Assembly: GCF_900099995.1 (NCBI RefSeq)
Contig: NZ_FNCZ01000001.1
Location: 124,001 to 188,000 of the forward strand
Direction of reading: 5' to 3'
Source: Winogradskyella thalassocola
GTDB taxonomy: Bacteria; Bacteroidota; Bacteroidia; Flavobacteriales; Flavobacteriaceae
Length of the DNA stretch: 64,000 bases
In this document: positions 8,683-17,424 of the stretch, one piece after another
Numbering within the stretch: the first letter of the stretch is position 1
How the letters are laid out: the number at the start of each line of letters is the position of its first letter
Program-made: the position numbers and the translations under genes
Notes under the pieces: generated by a model
What the model saw: the letters and a program-made list of their open reading frames with translations, nothing else
Database searches by the model: none
What the model was told of the DNA's origin: nothing

Positions 8683-9228
8683 ATGATAAATTTGAAGCAT
8701 TTTAACACCTACAAAATAATACTATTCACACTTTTAATGTGTTTTTTTACATTATTTTCATTCGCGCAAGAGCCTACTGCAAATAAGGAAAACTTTTGGA
8801 GTTCTGTAGAATATGGAGGAGGCATTGGCTTAAACTTTGGAGATGGCTTTTTTAGCGGGTCTTTGTCACCAAATGCGCTTTATAGATTTAATCCTTATGT
8901 AGCCACAGGTATTGGCCTTAACTTCTCTTATAGCAGTCAAAAAGATGTATTTAAATCTACTGTTTTAGGAGGAAGTGTTATAGGATTATTCAATCCCTAC
9001 AGAGAAGTTCAAATCTCTACAGAATTTGAACAGTTGCACGTAAGCAGAAAATTTGACGACAGATTTGTTACTAATCTTAAGGAAGATTACTGGTATCCAG
9101 CTCTATTCTTAGGCGCAGGTTATACCAATAGCAATGTAACCATTGGTATTAGATATGACGTATTATACGATAAAGATAAAAGTATCTATTCTGAAGCTTG
9201 GATGCCATTTGTACGTTTCAGGTTCTAA
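8683..9228 (+). CDS. Small outer-membrane beta-barrel protein
   Basis: A 181-residue protein from the ATG at 8683. An in-frame ATG at 8662 would only add seven residues before the signal peptide (KIILFTLLMCFFTLFSFAQ), so 8683 is preferred. The mature part is Gly/aromatic-rich with alternating strands (YGGGIGLNFGDGFFSG, PYVATGIGLNFSYS) and ends in Phe (FVRFRF), as barrels do. It is divergent from sucA. I recall that Flavobacteria homologues are sometimes labelled alpha-ketoglutarate decarboxylase; nothing in the sequence supports that, and adjacency to sucA is a likely source. Function unknown. Confidence 0.75.
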   Translation: MINLKHFNTYKIILFTLLMCFFTLFSFAQEPTANKENFWSSVEYGGGIGLNFGDGFFSGSLSPNALYRFNPYVATGIGLNFSYSSQKDVFKSTVLGGSVIGLFNPYREVQISTEFEQLHVSRKFDDRFVTNLKEDYWYPALFLGAGYTNSNVTIGIRYDVLYDKDKSIYSEAWMPFVRFRF

Positions 9229-9272
9229 TCAAATACATCTGCTAAAAAAAACATCTCGACTTAAATTTAACT

Positions 9273-9298
9273 AACCCACAGTTCATCTGTGGGTTTTT
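9273..9298 (+). terminator. Rho-independent terminator
   Basis: AACCCACAG / CTGTGGGTT is a perfect 9-bp stem with a 5-base loop, followed by T-rich sequence, 44 bp after the barrel gene stop. Confidence 0.85.
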
Positions 9299-9381
9299 GA
9301 TTTTCTAACCTCACTAGATTTAAGTTACTTATATTCTAATAATCAGTATCTCAACAATAAAAATTCAGCACCATATTAAAT

Positions 9382-9397
9382 AGGACTAAATTATCCT
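9382..9397. promoter_or_regulatory. NsrR/Rrf2-like palindrome upstream of the nos operon
   Basis: AGGACTAAATTATCCT fits the dyad aGGAtAAnnTTATCCt shared with 20506, 28846 and 29360. Its centre is 48.5 bp before the -7 box, the same distance as at nirK. Confidence 0.65.
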
Positions 9398-9401
9398 AAT
9401 C

Positions 9402-9415
9402 ATGATAAAAGTCAT
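9402..9415. promoter_or_regulatory. Crp/Fnr-type site of the nos promoter
   Basis: ATGAT-AAAA-GTCAT is a near-palindrome of the Fnr/Dnr class (TTGAt-N4-atCAA family). Its centre is 29.5 bp before the -7 box, placing it about 41-44 bp before the expected transcript start, the class II activator position. Confidence 0.65.
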
Positions 9416-9437
9416 ATAATTTCTGATACATCCTATT

Positions 9438-9445
9438 TAAATTTG
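9438..9445 (+). promoter_or_regulatory. -7 element of the nos operon
   Basis: TAAATTTG is a perfect TAnnTTTG, 21 bp before the ATG at 9467. An in-frame TTG at 9443 falls inside this box and therefore cannot be the real start. Confidence 0.7.
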
Positions 9446-9466
9446 ACAAAAATAAAATGTAAACCA

Positions 9467-9952
9467 ATGAAAAAATCTCTAAAATTATTATCAATCATAG
9501 CTATAGCAACTGTAATTAGTTGTGGAGGAAATGATAAAAAAAAGGAAGAATCGAGTTACGGTAAAAAAGCACCTGTAAAAACTGAAAAGAAAGTAGCTGC
9601 TTCTCAACGTATAGAACTATCTAACAAAGGAGTAGGACCAATTACATCAGTAACCTTAGCTGCAGAAATTGACCAAGATATGGCAAATCATGGTATGGAA
9701 GTTTACAACAAAATGTGTACTGCGTGTCATAAAGCAGATAAGAAATTTATTGGACCAGCACCAAAAGGCATCTTAGAAAGAAGAGCACCAGAATGGGTAA
9801 TGAATATGATTTTAAACCCAGAAGGAATGGTAAAAGAAGATCCTTTAGCTAAAGATTTATTGATGGAATTCAATGGAGCACCTATGGCAAACCAAGGTCT
9901 TACAGAAGAAGATGCAAGAGCGGTTTTAGAATATTTTAGAACGTTAAAATAA
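9467..9952 (+). CDS. Monoheme cytochrome c lipoprotein of the nos operon
   Basis: A 161-residue protein. A short hydrophobic signal ends in the lipobox-like VISCGG, so it is probably lipid-anchored and faces the periplasm. One heme site CTACH is present in MCTACHKADKKFIGP, with a likely Met ligand in GAPMANQG and a cytochrome-c C-terminal helix. It is the first gene of the nos operon, only 6 bp from the next gene. Likely role: electron donor to NosZ (inference from position; clade II nos clusters usually carry such cytochromes). The start was set to the ATG at 9467 because the upstream TTG overlaps the promoter. Confidence 0.88.
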   Translation: MKKSLKLLSIIAIATVISCGGNDKKKEESSYGKKAPVKTEKKVAASQRIELSNKGVGPITSVTLAAEIDQDMANHGMEVYNKMCTACHKADKKFIGPAPKGILERRAPEWVMNMILNPEGMVKEDPLAKDLLMEFNGAPMANQGLTEEDARAVLEYFRTLK

Positions 9953-9958
9953 CAACCA

Positions 9959-10531
9959 ATGAGAACAATAAAACATTTAGTTCTCATCTTTTCATTAGCA
10001 GTTTTTGTCTGCTCTTGTAAAGATGAAAACAAAGACACAAGCACCGCTACGTCTAACTCAGATTCGCAAGTGGAATCTACAGAACGAACAGGGCAAGCCT
10101 TTATTGAAGACGACGAAAGCACAACCGTTTTAAGTATCGCTATGGGCTCTAAAGACCATACTACGTTAGTAGCAGCAGTACAAGCAGCCCAATTAGAAAA
10201 TGCTTTGGTAAACGCAGGTCCTTTAATGGTTTTTGCACCAACAAACGAAGCCTTTGCAGCTTTACCAGAAGGTACTGTTGAAAATTTATTGAAACCAGAA
10301 AACAAAGATGCTTTGGCTAATATTTTAAAGTATCATGTAACTCCAGGAAATTATTCTAAAGACTTTTTAAAGAAATTTAAAAAACTAGGTCAGGCTAATA
10401 ATGACTATGTAAAAGTAGAAGTCGTAGACGGAGAACCTATGATTGGAGGAGCAAACATATTGGCAAGTATTAAAGCTGGTAACGGAATTGTCCACGTTAT
10501 AGACAAAGTATTATTACCTCCAACCGAATAA
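9959..10531 (+). CDS. Fasciclin (FAS1) domain lipoprotein
   Basis: A 190-residue protein with a lipoprotein signal (FVCSCKDEN) followed by a low-complexity Ser/Thr/Asp linker and one FAS1 domain (about 55-190). Both FAS1 core motifs are visible: LMVFAPTNEAFAAL and the final GIVHVIDKVLLPP. FAS1 domains mediate protein or surface contacts. Placement between the cytochrome c and nosZ suggests a role around NosZ, but no mechanism can be read from the sequence. Confidence 0.88.
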   Translation: MRTIKHLVLIFSLAVFVCSCKDENKDTSTATSNSDSQVESTERTGQAFIEDDESTTVLSIAMGSKDHTTLVAAVQAAQLENALVNAGPLMVFAPTNEAFAALPEGTVENLLKPENKDALANILKYHVTPGNYSKDFLKKFKKLGQANNDYVKVEVVDGEPMIGGANILASIKAGNGIVHVIDKVLLPPTE

Positions 10532-10558
10532 TTCTAACGCTAATTAAAACTATAAACA

Positions 10559-12517
10559 ATGAAAAAAATACTAAAATCAACACTTGCAATTGTAGCGGTT
10601 TTTGCCGCATTTACAAGTTGTAATAATTCTGGTAAGTCTAGTAATTCTGGAGCCTTATCTAGCAACAATGCAGAAAAAGTTTATGTAGCTCCAGGAGAAC
10701 ACGATTCCCATTACGCATTCATCTCTGGTGGTTATAGTGGTAACCTTACTGTTTACGGTTTACCGTCTGGAAGAATGTTTAAAGAAATCCCTGTATTCTC
10801 TCAGTTTCCAACAAATGGTTATGGGTATTCTGAAGAAACCAAACCCATGTTAGAAACCTCTTACGGTTTTGTACCTTGGGACGATTCGCATCACCCAGAT
10901 ATTTCTCAAACTAAAGGAAAATTAGATGGTCGTTGGATTTTTATTAACGGTAACAACACACCTCGTATTGCCAGAATTAGTTTAACCACTTTTGAAACTG
11001 AAGAAATTATTGAAGTTCCAAATAGTGCTGGTAACCACAGTTCTTCTTTTATAACAGAAAATACTGAGTATGTGGTTGCAGGAACGCGTTTTTCTGTACC
11101 AATTCCTCAAAAAGATATCGCAATAAAAGACTACAAAGGCAACTTTAAAGGTGCTTTATCTTTTATTTCTGTAGATCCAGAACATGGGCATATGGATATT
11201 AAATTCCAGGTATTGATGCCAGGTTTTAATTACGATTTATCGCATCCTGGACGTGGAAAATCTCATGGTTGGTTCTTCTTCACCACATACAATACAGAAG
11301 AAGCAAACTCACTATTAGAGGTGAATGCGTCTCAAAATGATAAAGATTTTATTGCAGCCATCAACTGGAAAAAAATTGAAGAGTATGTAAATAATGGTGG
11401 TGGTACAATGATGCCTGCTAATTATGCACATAACGTTTATGATGATAACACTCATACAGCGACTTCTACTATGAAAAAAGAAGTACGCGTTGTAAATCCT
11501 TCAGAGGTTCCTGGCGCTGTATATTTAATACCAACACCAAAATCACCTCACGGTTGTGATGTAGATCCTTCTGGGGAATACATTGTTGGTAATGGAAAAC
11601 TTTCAGCGAACTTAACAGTACATTCATTTACAAAAATGTTAGATGCAATTAAGAATGAAAAATTTGCTGGAGACGCTTATGGAATTCCAATATTAAATTT
11701 CGAAGATGTTTTAGCGGGTTCAGTTGAACAACCTGGATTAGGACCTTTACATACAGAATTTGATGGAAAAGGAAATGCGTACACCACCTTCTTTATTTCT
11801 TCTGAAGTTGTAAAATGGAAACTAGGAACTTGGGAAGTTATTGACAGAAAACCAACGTATTACTCTGTAGGTCACTTAACCATACCTGGCGGAAACTCAG
11901 CAGAACCTTTTGGTAAATATATGTTTGCAATGAACAAAATAACAAAAGATAGATACTTGCCAACTGGGCCAGAAATGGAACACTCTGCACAATTATATGA
12001 TATTTCTGGTGACAAAATGGAACTGCTTTTAGATTTCCCAACACATGGTGAACCACATTATGCAGCAGCTATTCCAGCAGAAATCATTAAAAACAACTCT
12101 CGAAAAATCTTTAAGTTAACTGAAAACGAGCATCCTAAAAAAGCATTAAGTGATGCTGATACTAAAGTCGTTAGAGATGGTAAAAACGTTCATATATATA
12201 TGACTATGATACGTAGTCACTTCTCACCAGATAATATTGAAGGTGTAAAAGTTGGAGACAAGGTATTCTTTCATATTACTAACCTAGAACAAGATTTTGA
12301 TGTACCGCATGGTTTTGCTATGATTGGAGCTAGAAATGCTGAATTGCTAATCGCACCAGGACAAACAAGAACCTTAACTTGGGAACCTGAAAAAGTAGGT
12401 GTTTGGCCATTCTATTGCACCGATTTCTGTTCTGCATTACACCAAGAAATGCAAGGTTATGTACGTGTGTCTCCGGCTAGTTCTGACATTGAATTGTCAT
12501 GGTCTTTAGGAGAATAG
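10559..12517 (+). CDS. nosZ: Nitrous-oxide reductase, clade II
   Basis: A 652-residue periplasmic copper enzyme that reduces N2O to N2. The export signal is Sec-type, with a lipobox-like TSCNN and no twin arginine, which marks the atypical clade II. Histidine motifs for the CuZ centre are spread through the propeller domain (EHDSHYAF, DDSHHPD, EHGHMDIKF, SHGWFFF, PHGCDVDP, GPLHTEFDGKGN). The C-terminal cupredoxin domain carries the CuA set: Cys620, Cys624, His628 and Met631 in FYCTDFCSALHQEM, with an upstream His in VPHGFAMI. Length fits the family. It lies in an operon with nosL, D, F and Y, which mature its copper centres. Confidence 0.98.
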   Translation: MKKILKSTLAIVAVFAAFTSCNNSGKSSNSGALSSNNAEKVYVAPGEHDSHYAFISGGYSGNLTVYGLPSGRMFKEIPVFSQFPTNGYGYSEETKPMLETSYGFVPWDDSHHPDISQTKGKLDGRWIFINGNNTPRIARISLTTFETEEIIEVPNSAGNHSSSFITENTEYVVAGTRFSVPIPQKDIAIKDYKGNFKGALSFISVDPEHGHMDIKFQVLMPGFNYDLSHPGRGKSHGWFFFTTYNTEEANSLLEVNASQNDKDFIAAINWKKIEEYVNNGGGTMMPANYAHNVYDDNTHTATSTMKKEVRVVNPSEVPGAVYLIPTPKSPHGCDVDPSGEYIVGNGKLSANLTVHSFTKMLDAIKNEKFAGDAYGIPILNFEDVLAGSVEQPGLGPLHTEFDGKGNAYTTFFISSEVVKWKLGTWEVIDRKPTYYSVGHLTIPGGNSAEPFGKYMFAMNKITKDRYLPTGPEMEHSAQLYDISGDKMELLLDFPTHGEPHYAAAIPAEIIKNNSRKIFKLTENEHPKKALSDADTKVVRDGKNVHIYMTMIRSHFSPDNIEGVKVGDKVFFHITNLEQDFDVPHGFAMIGARNAELLIAPGQTRTLTWEPEKVGVWPFYCTDFCSALHQEMQGYVRVSPASSDIELSWSLGE

Positions 12518-12573
12518 TTTACTACTTATAAAAATTTAGGGAAATTTTGTTTTAGTGTTTATTTTCCTAATAT

Positions 12574-12611
12574 AAGGCGAGGGTTGACATGTCGCTCTCG
12601 CCTTTCTTTTT
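12574..12611 (+). terminator. Terminator inside the nos operon, after nosZ
   Basis: AAGGCGAG / CTCGCCTT is a perfect 8-bp stem followed by TCTTTTT, 56 bp after the nosZ stop. It would separate abundant nosZ mRNA from the downstream maturation genes, as a partial stop or RNA 3'-end stabiliser. Confidence 0.75.
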
Positions 12612-12656
12612 AAATCACTATGAACTGAATGGTTAAATTAGATAATACTGAATATT

Positions 12657-13271
12657 ATGAAAAAGGCTGGAATTATAATGATTATAGGTTCATTACTCTT
12701 ATTAGGGCTTTTTAAATTTCCTCTATGGAACATTATGCTAGGTGCACCTCAATATCCTGATCCATTAGGAATGAATATCTATATTCAAGGTATTAAAGGT
12801 GTTCAAGAATTTGATCTACAAAATATTGATGGTTTAAACCACTATATTGGTATGAAAACAATCCCAAAAGCAGAAGACATGTGGGAGTTTTCAGTTTTCC
12901 CTAAAGTAATTTTAGGTATGGCCACTCTAGGGGTTGTTATTGGCTTGTTAGGCTATTTTGAAAAACTAAGTTATAAATACTTCTTAGGATGGTTTCTATT
13001 AATGTCTGTATTAGGTATTTTAGGTATGTATGATTTTAATAATTGGCTCATAGACTACGGTAGTAATTTAGATCCGCATGCTATTATCAAAGTAACCAAT
13101 CCAGATGGTACACCTATGTCTTATAAACCACCATTATTAGGGTTTCAAAAATTATTAAATTTTGATGTTACGTCATTGCCACATATAGGAGGTTACCTTA
13201 TGTTTATTGGTATGGCACTAACGCTGATCGCTTTTTGGATAGGCAGAAAAGCAAGTTTACAAAAAACATAA
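12657..13271 (+). CDS. Four-helix membrane protein of the nos operon
   Basis: A 204-residue integral membrane protein with four hydrophobic helices (about 3-27, 84-104, 110-128 and 178-197). Two outward-looking hydrophilic loops occur between helices 1-2 (GVQEFDLQNIDGLNHYIGMK) and 3-4 (DPHAIIKVTNPDGTPMSYKPP), with His and Met residues that could bind copper. I cannot name the family. Position between nosZ and nosL suggests a NosZ maturation or electron-transfer role analogous to NosB of other clade II clusters (inference). Confidence 0.7.
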   Translation: MKKAGIIMIIGSLLLLGLFKFPLWNIMLGAPQYPDPLGMNIYIQGIKGVQEFDLQNIDGLNHYIGMKTIPKAEDMWEFSVFPKVILGMATLGVVIGLLGYFEKLSYKYFLGWFLLMSVLGILGMYDFNNWLIDYGSNLDPHAIIKVTNPDGTPMSYKPPLLGFQKLLNFDVTSLPHIGGYLMFIGMALTLIAFWIGRKASLQKT

Positions 13272-13300
13272 CAGTCGCCCTCTTAAAAAACACTACACTC

Positions 13301-13738
13301 ATGCAAACACTAAAACACTATTCAAGCCTTGTACTACTACTTCTATTTTTAAGTTGCAATGTCAGTCCGGAACCGATAAATTATGGAAGCGACAGTTGTC
13401 AATTTTGCACCATGACTATTGTAGATAAAGTTCATGCCGCAGAAATTGTAACTCAAAAAGGTAAAGTCTATAAATTTGATGCCACAGAATGTATGATTAA
13501 TTTCATGAATGATTTTGAGGCTTCTGAAATTCAATTGTACTTGTCTAATAACTACACAGAACCCGAAGTTCTAATTGATGCTACAAAAGCCACATTTTTA
13601 ATTAGTGATCAGATCCCTAGTCCAATGGGAGCTTTTCTTTCCGCCTTTAAAAACAAGGCAGATGCTGAAAAAGCTCAAGCAGATAAGGGAGGTCAATTAT
13701 ACACTTGGGAAACCTTACTAGCAAAATTTAAAGCCTAG
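13301..13738 (+). CDS. nosL: NosL copper-chaperone lipoprotein
   Basis: A 145-residue lipoprotein; signal ends LFLSCNVS. NosL features: CQFCTM motif near residue 34 for Cu(I) binding, the segment AAEIVTQKGKVYKFDATECMINFM and the later PSPMGAFLSAFKNKADAEKAQ. NosL delivers copper to NosZ together with NosD-F-Y. The ATG at 13301 is used because a longer frame from 13235 would add 22 residues ahead of the signal peptide and overlap the upstream gene. nosD follows 4 bp later. Confidence 0.93.
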   Translation: MQTLKHYSSLVLLLLFLSCNVSPEPINYGSDSCQFCTMTIVDKVHAAEIVTQKGKVYKFDATECMINFMNDFEASEIQLYLSNNYTEPEVLIDATKATFLISDQIPSPMGAFLSAFKNKADAEKAQADKGGQLYTWETLLAKFKA

Positions 13739-13742
13739 TAAC

Positions 13743-14978
13743 ATGAAACATATTTTAGCTTTATTAGCCGTCATTTTAATGACTCAATTTACTTGTGCCC
13801 AAACCGTTGAAGTTTGCAAAACCTGCCCTATTTCAACATTAAGCGATGGAATCTCACAGGCAAAGGATTTTGATACCATTGTCGTTAAAAAAGGCACGTA
13901 TAAGGAACATAATGTTATCGTTGATAAACCCTTGACCATCATTGGTGAAAATTATCCAATTATTGATGGTGAATTAAAAGGCGAAATCATTACAATTATT
14001 TCAGATAATGTTACTGTAGATGGTTTATTCATCATTAATGTTGGTAATAGCTATACCGCAGATTACGCAGCCATCCGTGTTAAAAACAGTAAAAATTTCT
14101 TGATTCAAAATTTGGTTTTAGAAAAGTTATTTTTCGGAATTTATATCGAAAAATCAAGAGATGGTAAAGTCTTTCACAACAAAATAATTGGTGAAGCTGT
14201 AGAGGAATATAATTCAGGAAACGGCATTCAACTTTGGTACAGTAAAAACGTACTGATTGAACATAATTTTGTGCAGCATGTTAGAGACGGTATTTATTTA
14301 GAGTTTTCTGATTTTTGCACTATTAAGAACAACGTCAGCACATTAAACGTGCGTTACGGCTTACACTTTATGTTTTCTAATGACGATTTATACGAAGACA
14401 ATACCTTTGAAAACAATGGGGCTGGTGTTGCTGTGATGTTTTCAAGACGTATAAAAATGTTTAATAATAGTTTTAAAGAAAATTGGGGAACCGCGTCTTA
14501 TGGCTTATTGCTGAAGGAAATTAACGATGCCGAAATTAAAGGCAACACCTTTGAAGACAACACTATTGGTATTAATGTAGAAGGGTCTAACCGTATTAAT
14601 TATACGCACAATACCTTTAAAAATAATGGCTGGGCGATTAAAGTTAAAGGCGCCTGCTATACCAACATCTTTACAGAAAACAACTTTTTGTATAATTCCT
14701 TTGACATTGCCTACAATAGCAAAGTTAATGACAATGAATTCGACAAAAATTACTGGAGCAGCTACACAGGTTACGACTTAGATAAAAATGGCATTGGAGA
14801 TATCCCCTACCGCCCCGTAAAACTATTTTCTTACATCGTAAATCGTACGCCAGAAACCATCATTTTACTACGAAGTATGTTTATAGATATTATTGATTTT
14901 TCTGAAAAAGTATCACCTGTTTTTACACCAGATGATTTATTGGACAACAACCCACTAATAAAAAAACTAACATGGTAA
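13743..14978 (+). CDS. nosD: NosD, periplasmic right-handed beta-helix copper-delivery protein
   Basis: A 411-residue protein with signal peptide (MKHILALLAVILMTQFTCAQ). Residues about 40-330 are short beta-helix rungs with repeating N/D-G-I patterns (NGIQLWYSKNVLIEHNFV, DGIYLEFSDFCTIKNN), followed by the NosD C-terminal motif YWSSYTGYDLDKNGIGDIPYRP. NosD works with the NosF-NosY ABC transporter to load copper and sulfur for the NosZ CuZ centre. Its last 7 bases overlap nosF. Confidence 0.96.
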   Translation: MKHILALLAVILMTQFTCAQTVEVCKTCPISTLSDGISQAKDFDTIVVKKGTYKEHNVIVDKPLTIIGENYPIIDGELKGEIITIISDNVTVDGLFIINVGNSYTADYAAIRVKNSKNFLIQNLVLEKLFFGIYIEKSRDGKVFHNKIIGEAVEEYNSGNGIQLWYSKNVLIEHNFVQHVRDGIYLEFSDFCTIKNNVSTLNVRYGLHFMFSNDDLYEDNTFENNGAGVAVMFSRRIKMFNNSFKENWGTASYGLLLKEINDAEIKGNTFEDNTIGINVEGSNRINYTHNTFKNNGWAIKVKGACYTNIFTENNFLYNSFDIAYNSKVNDNEFDKNYWSSYTGYDLDKNGIGDIPYRPVKLFSYIVNRTPETIILLRSMFIDIIDFSEKVSPVFTPDDLLDNNPLIKKLTW

Positions 14979-15679
14979 CGATTGAAAATCTACATAAAAA
15001 ATTCGGAAAGAATCAAGTCCTAAGTGGTGTTGATTTATCGATAAGCGAAGGCGGTATTTTCGCCGTACTAGGTCCAAATGGCTCTGGTAAAACCACTTTG
15101 ATAAAATCGGTTTTGGGTATGGTGATTCCTGATAAAGGCACTATCACTGTGCTTGGCGAAAACATTAAAAAGAATTCCGAATACAGACATAAAATCGACT
15201 ACTTACCCCAAATAGCTAACTTTCCGAGTAACCTTCGTGTTAAAGAATTAATCAAAATGATTAAGGATTTACGTAAACCAACCAATGAAGACGAACGCTT
15301 AATTGATCTTTTTAAATTGAAACCCTTTTTAGACAAAAAATTGGGAAACCTTTCTGGAGGAACCAAACAAAAAGTAAATCTCGTTTTAACCTTTATGTTC
15401 GATAGTCCATTGGTTATTCTAGACGAACCGACTACAGGTTTAGATCCAATTTCACTAATTCGATTAAAAGATTTAATTAAAGCCGAAAAAGCCAAAGGAA
15501 AAACCATTCTCATCACCTCACACATAATGAGCTTTGTTGAAGAAATTTCAGATGAAATTGTATTTATCCTTGAAGGCAAAATTTACTTTAAAGGCACCAT
15601 TCAAAAATTAAAAACCAAGACCAATCAACCCGATTTTGAACATGCGATTGCGTCTATATTAACCGATAACCATGCTTAA
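14972..15679 (+). CDS. nosF: NosF, ABC transporter ATPase
   Basis: A 235-residue ABC ATPase. Walker A GPNGSGKTT lies at residues 34-42, the signature LSGGTKQK near 126, Walker B VILDEPTTGLDP near 150, and the switch His in TSHIM near 183. It pairs with the permease NosY and overlaps both neighbours (7 bp with nosD, 8 bp with nosY), so the three are translationally coupled. Confidence 0.96.
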   Translation: MVTIENLHKKFGKNQVLSGVDLSISEGGIFAVLGPNGSGKTTLIKSVLGMVIPDKGTITVLGENIKKNSEYRHKIDYLPQIANFPSNLRVKELIKMIKDLRKPTNEDERLIDLFKLKPFLDKKLGNLSGGTKQKVNLVLTFMFDSPLVILDEPTTGLDPISLIRLKDLIKAEKAKGKTILITSHIMSFVEEISDEIVFILEGKIYFKGTIQKLKTKTNQPDFEHAIASILTDNHA

Positions 15680-16454
15680 GATATTAAAATATAGTTTTTA
15701 CGACCTTATGCGTAGTCGCTGGAGTTACGTGTATTTTGCCTTCTATTTATTATTAGGTGTTGTCTTGTTGTTTTTGAATAATGATTTATCAAAAGCCGTT
15801 ATTACCTTAATGAACGTCATCATCGTTTTAGTACCATTAATAGGCACTATTTTTGGTGTGATGTATTATTATAATTCACAAGAATTTACAGAATTACTTT
15901 TAGCACAACCTATTAAACGGTCGTCCATATTCTTAGGACAATATTTAGGTGTTGCCTTGTCATTATCTATGAGTTTAATTTTAGGATTAGGTATTCCTTT
16001 TGTGTTCTATGGCTTGTTTGAAAGCAGTGCCATTTGGGATTTTTCACTATTACTAATCACAGGTACATTTTTAACTTTAATTTTTACAGCATTAGCGTTT
16101 AATATTGCCTTATCTAATGAGAATAAAATTAAAGGCTTTGGTTATGCCATCTTACTTTGGTTGTTCTTGGCTGTTATTTATGATGGCCTCTTTTTAATGA
16201 CATTAATTTTCTTTGAAGATTATCCATTAGATAAAGTATCGCTTATTGGCACGATGTTAAATCCTATAGATTTATCGCGAACACTTATCCTTTTAAAATT
16301 AGACATTTCGGCCTTATTAGGATATACAGGTGCGGTTTTCAAACAATTTTTTGGAACAAGTTTTGGCTTAATTGTATCTTTTGTGATGCTTACTGTTTGG
16401 GTTGTGATGCCTGTGCTACGCATTATATTCAAATCAAAGAAAAAAGATTTTTAA
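15672..16454 (+). CDS. nosY: NosY, ABC-2 type permease
   Basis: A 260-residue membrane protein with about six helices, beginning with the N-terminal segment ILKYSFYDLMRSRWSYVYFAFYLLLG typical of NosY. It forms the membrane part of NosDFY. The start overlaps nosF by 8 bp, and the next lipoprotein gene starts 2 bp after its stop. Confidence 0.94.
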   Translation: MLKILKYSFYDLMRSRWSYVYFAFYLLLGVVLLFLNNDLSKAVITLMNVIIVLVPLIGTIFGVMYYYNSQEFTELLLAQPIKRSSIFLGQYLGVALSLSMSLILGLGIPFVFYGLFESSAIWDFSLLLITGTFLTLIFTALAFNIALSNENKIKGFGYAILLWLFLAVIYDGLFLMTLIFFEDYPLDKVSLIGTMLNPIDLSRTLILLKLDISALLGYTGAVFKQFFGTSFGLIVSFVMLTVWVVMPVLRIIFKSKKKDF

Positions 16455-16456
16455 TT

Positions 16457-16882
16457 ATGAAACGATTACTATCAAATTCAGTTATTCTTATAATGATACT
16501 GTTAAGTTGTTATTCATGTAAAAACAACACAACCAAACATCAAGCAATTCAACTTGAAGGTTTAACACTCAACAATAACCAAAAGTGGATTGCCAACGAA
16601 GAAACTCATATTGGCATGAAGCGTATTGATTCTATTTTAAAGAACAACACTTCATCAAGTGGAAAAATTTTAGGTGATGTACTTTCAAAACAAACAAGTT
16701 ATATTATTAAAAGCTGTGATATGGAAGGCGAACCACACGACCAGCTTCATGTGGTACTTGTTCCTATTCTAGAAGAAATTACAGATATAAAAGATGTAGA
16801 AAACACTTCAGAATTAGAGAAAAAAGTGACAAATTTGCAACGCTTAACAGCCACTTATTTTGAATATTTTAAGATTAACTGA
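16457..16882 (+). CDS. Small lipoprotein at the end of the nos operon
   Basis: A 141-residue protein. The signal ends LLSCYSCKNN, a lipobox-like site. The mature part is mostly helical and contains a cluster of potential metal ligands: Cys, Met and two His in KSCDMEGEPHDQLH. I do not recognise the family. The pattern and position suggest a copper or heme-related helper for NosZ, which is inference only. The ATG at 16457 is preferred because a frame from 16397 would lie inside nosY and place 20 residues before the signal peptide. Confidence 0.7.
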   Translation: MKRLLSNSVILIMILLSCYSCKNNTTKHQAIQLEGLTLNNNQKWIANEETHIGMKRIDSILKNNTSSSGKILGDVLSKQTSYIIKSCDMEGEPHDQLHVVLVPILEEITDIKDVENTSELEKKVTNLQRLTATYFEYFKIN

Positions 16883-16926
16883 TAAAAATCATTTAATCAA
16901 AGACAAAATTGTCTGAATTTTGAATT

Positions 16927-17325
16927 ATGATATTAAAGGTTATATATAAAGCCATTGCCTTGTTTTTAACGTTCGTTTTATTAGCGAACAATATTAACAA
17001 CGTGGTTATTGTAACCGATTTTGTTGTGAACCAAGATTTTATTGCTAAAACGCTTTGTATTCAAAAAGACGACCAAAAAGGTTGTAATGGTAAATGTCAT
17101 TTAGCAAAGCAACTCGTACAGAGTAACACAGATTCTGGCTCAGATGCACCATTACCAACAACAGACAGAACGCACTTAGACGTTTTTGTTATTTATGAAA
17201 CTACAAACCATACCATTGCTGATTTTAGTCAATTATCAAGGTTCCAAAACAATCCATATTACAGAATAAAACAACCTGTTTCTGGCTTTTATTCTATCCA
17301 TACGCCTCCACCAGATTTAAGTTAA
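16927..17325 (+). CDS. Small exported or membrane-anchored Cys/His protein
   Basis: A 132-residue protein with one N-terminal hydrophobic segment (AIALFLTFVLLANNINNVVIV), a cysteine/histidine motif (C-x7-GCNGKCHL) and a C-terminus ending HTPPPDLS. Related small proteins occur in Bacteroidota near metal TonB receptors (from memory). The Cys-rich motif suggests metal or redox binding. It begins 44 bp after the nos lipoprotein and precedes a Met-rich lipoprotein and a copper-type receptor. Confidence 0.65.
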   Translation: MILKVIYKAIALFLTFVLLANNINNVVIVTDFVVNQDFIAKTLCIQKDDQKGCNGKCHLAKQLVQSNTDSGSDAPLPTTDRTHLDVFVIYETTNHTIADFSQLSRFQNNPYYRIKQPVSGFYSIHTPPPDLS

Positions 17326-17424
17326 TTTTTTTTGAAGCTCTACTTAGAGCAAACTTCTATTTTTTGAAACCAAATCGGCTTCAAACAGGATACTTACATT
17401 TAAAAATAACTTAAACACTTTAAA

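Noticed and set aside
9727..10305. 192-codon frame antisense to the cytochrome c and FAS1 genes
   Set aside because: Both plus-strand genes have clear domains; the antisense product has no recognisable signal or motif.
16397..16456. N-terminal extension of the nos lipoprotein
   Set aside because: It lies inside nosY and would place 20 residues before an obvious lipoprotein signal; the ATG at 16457 is better.
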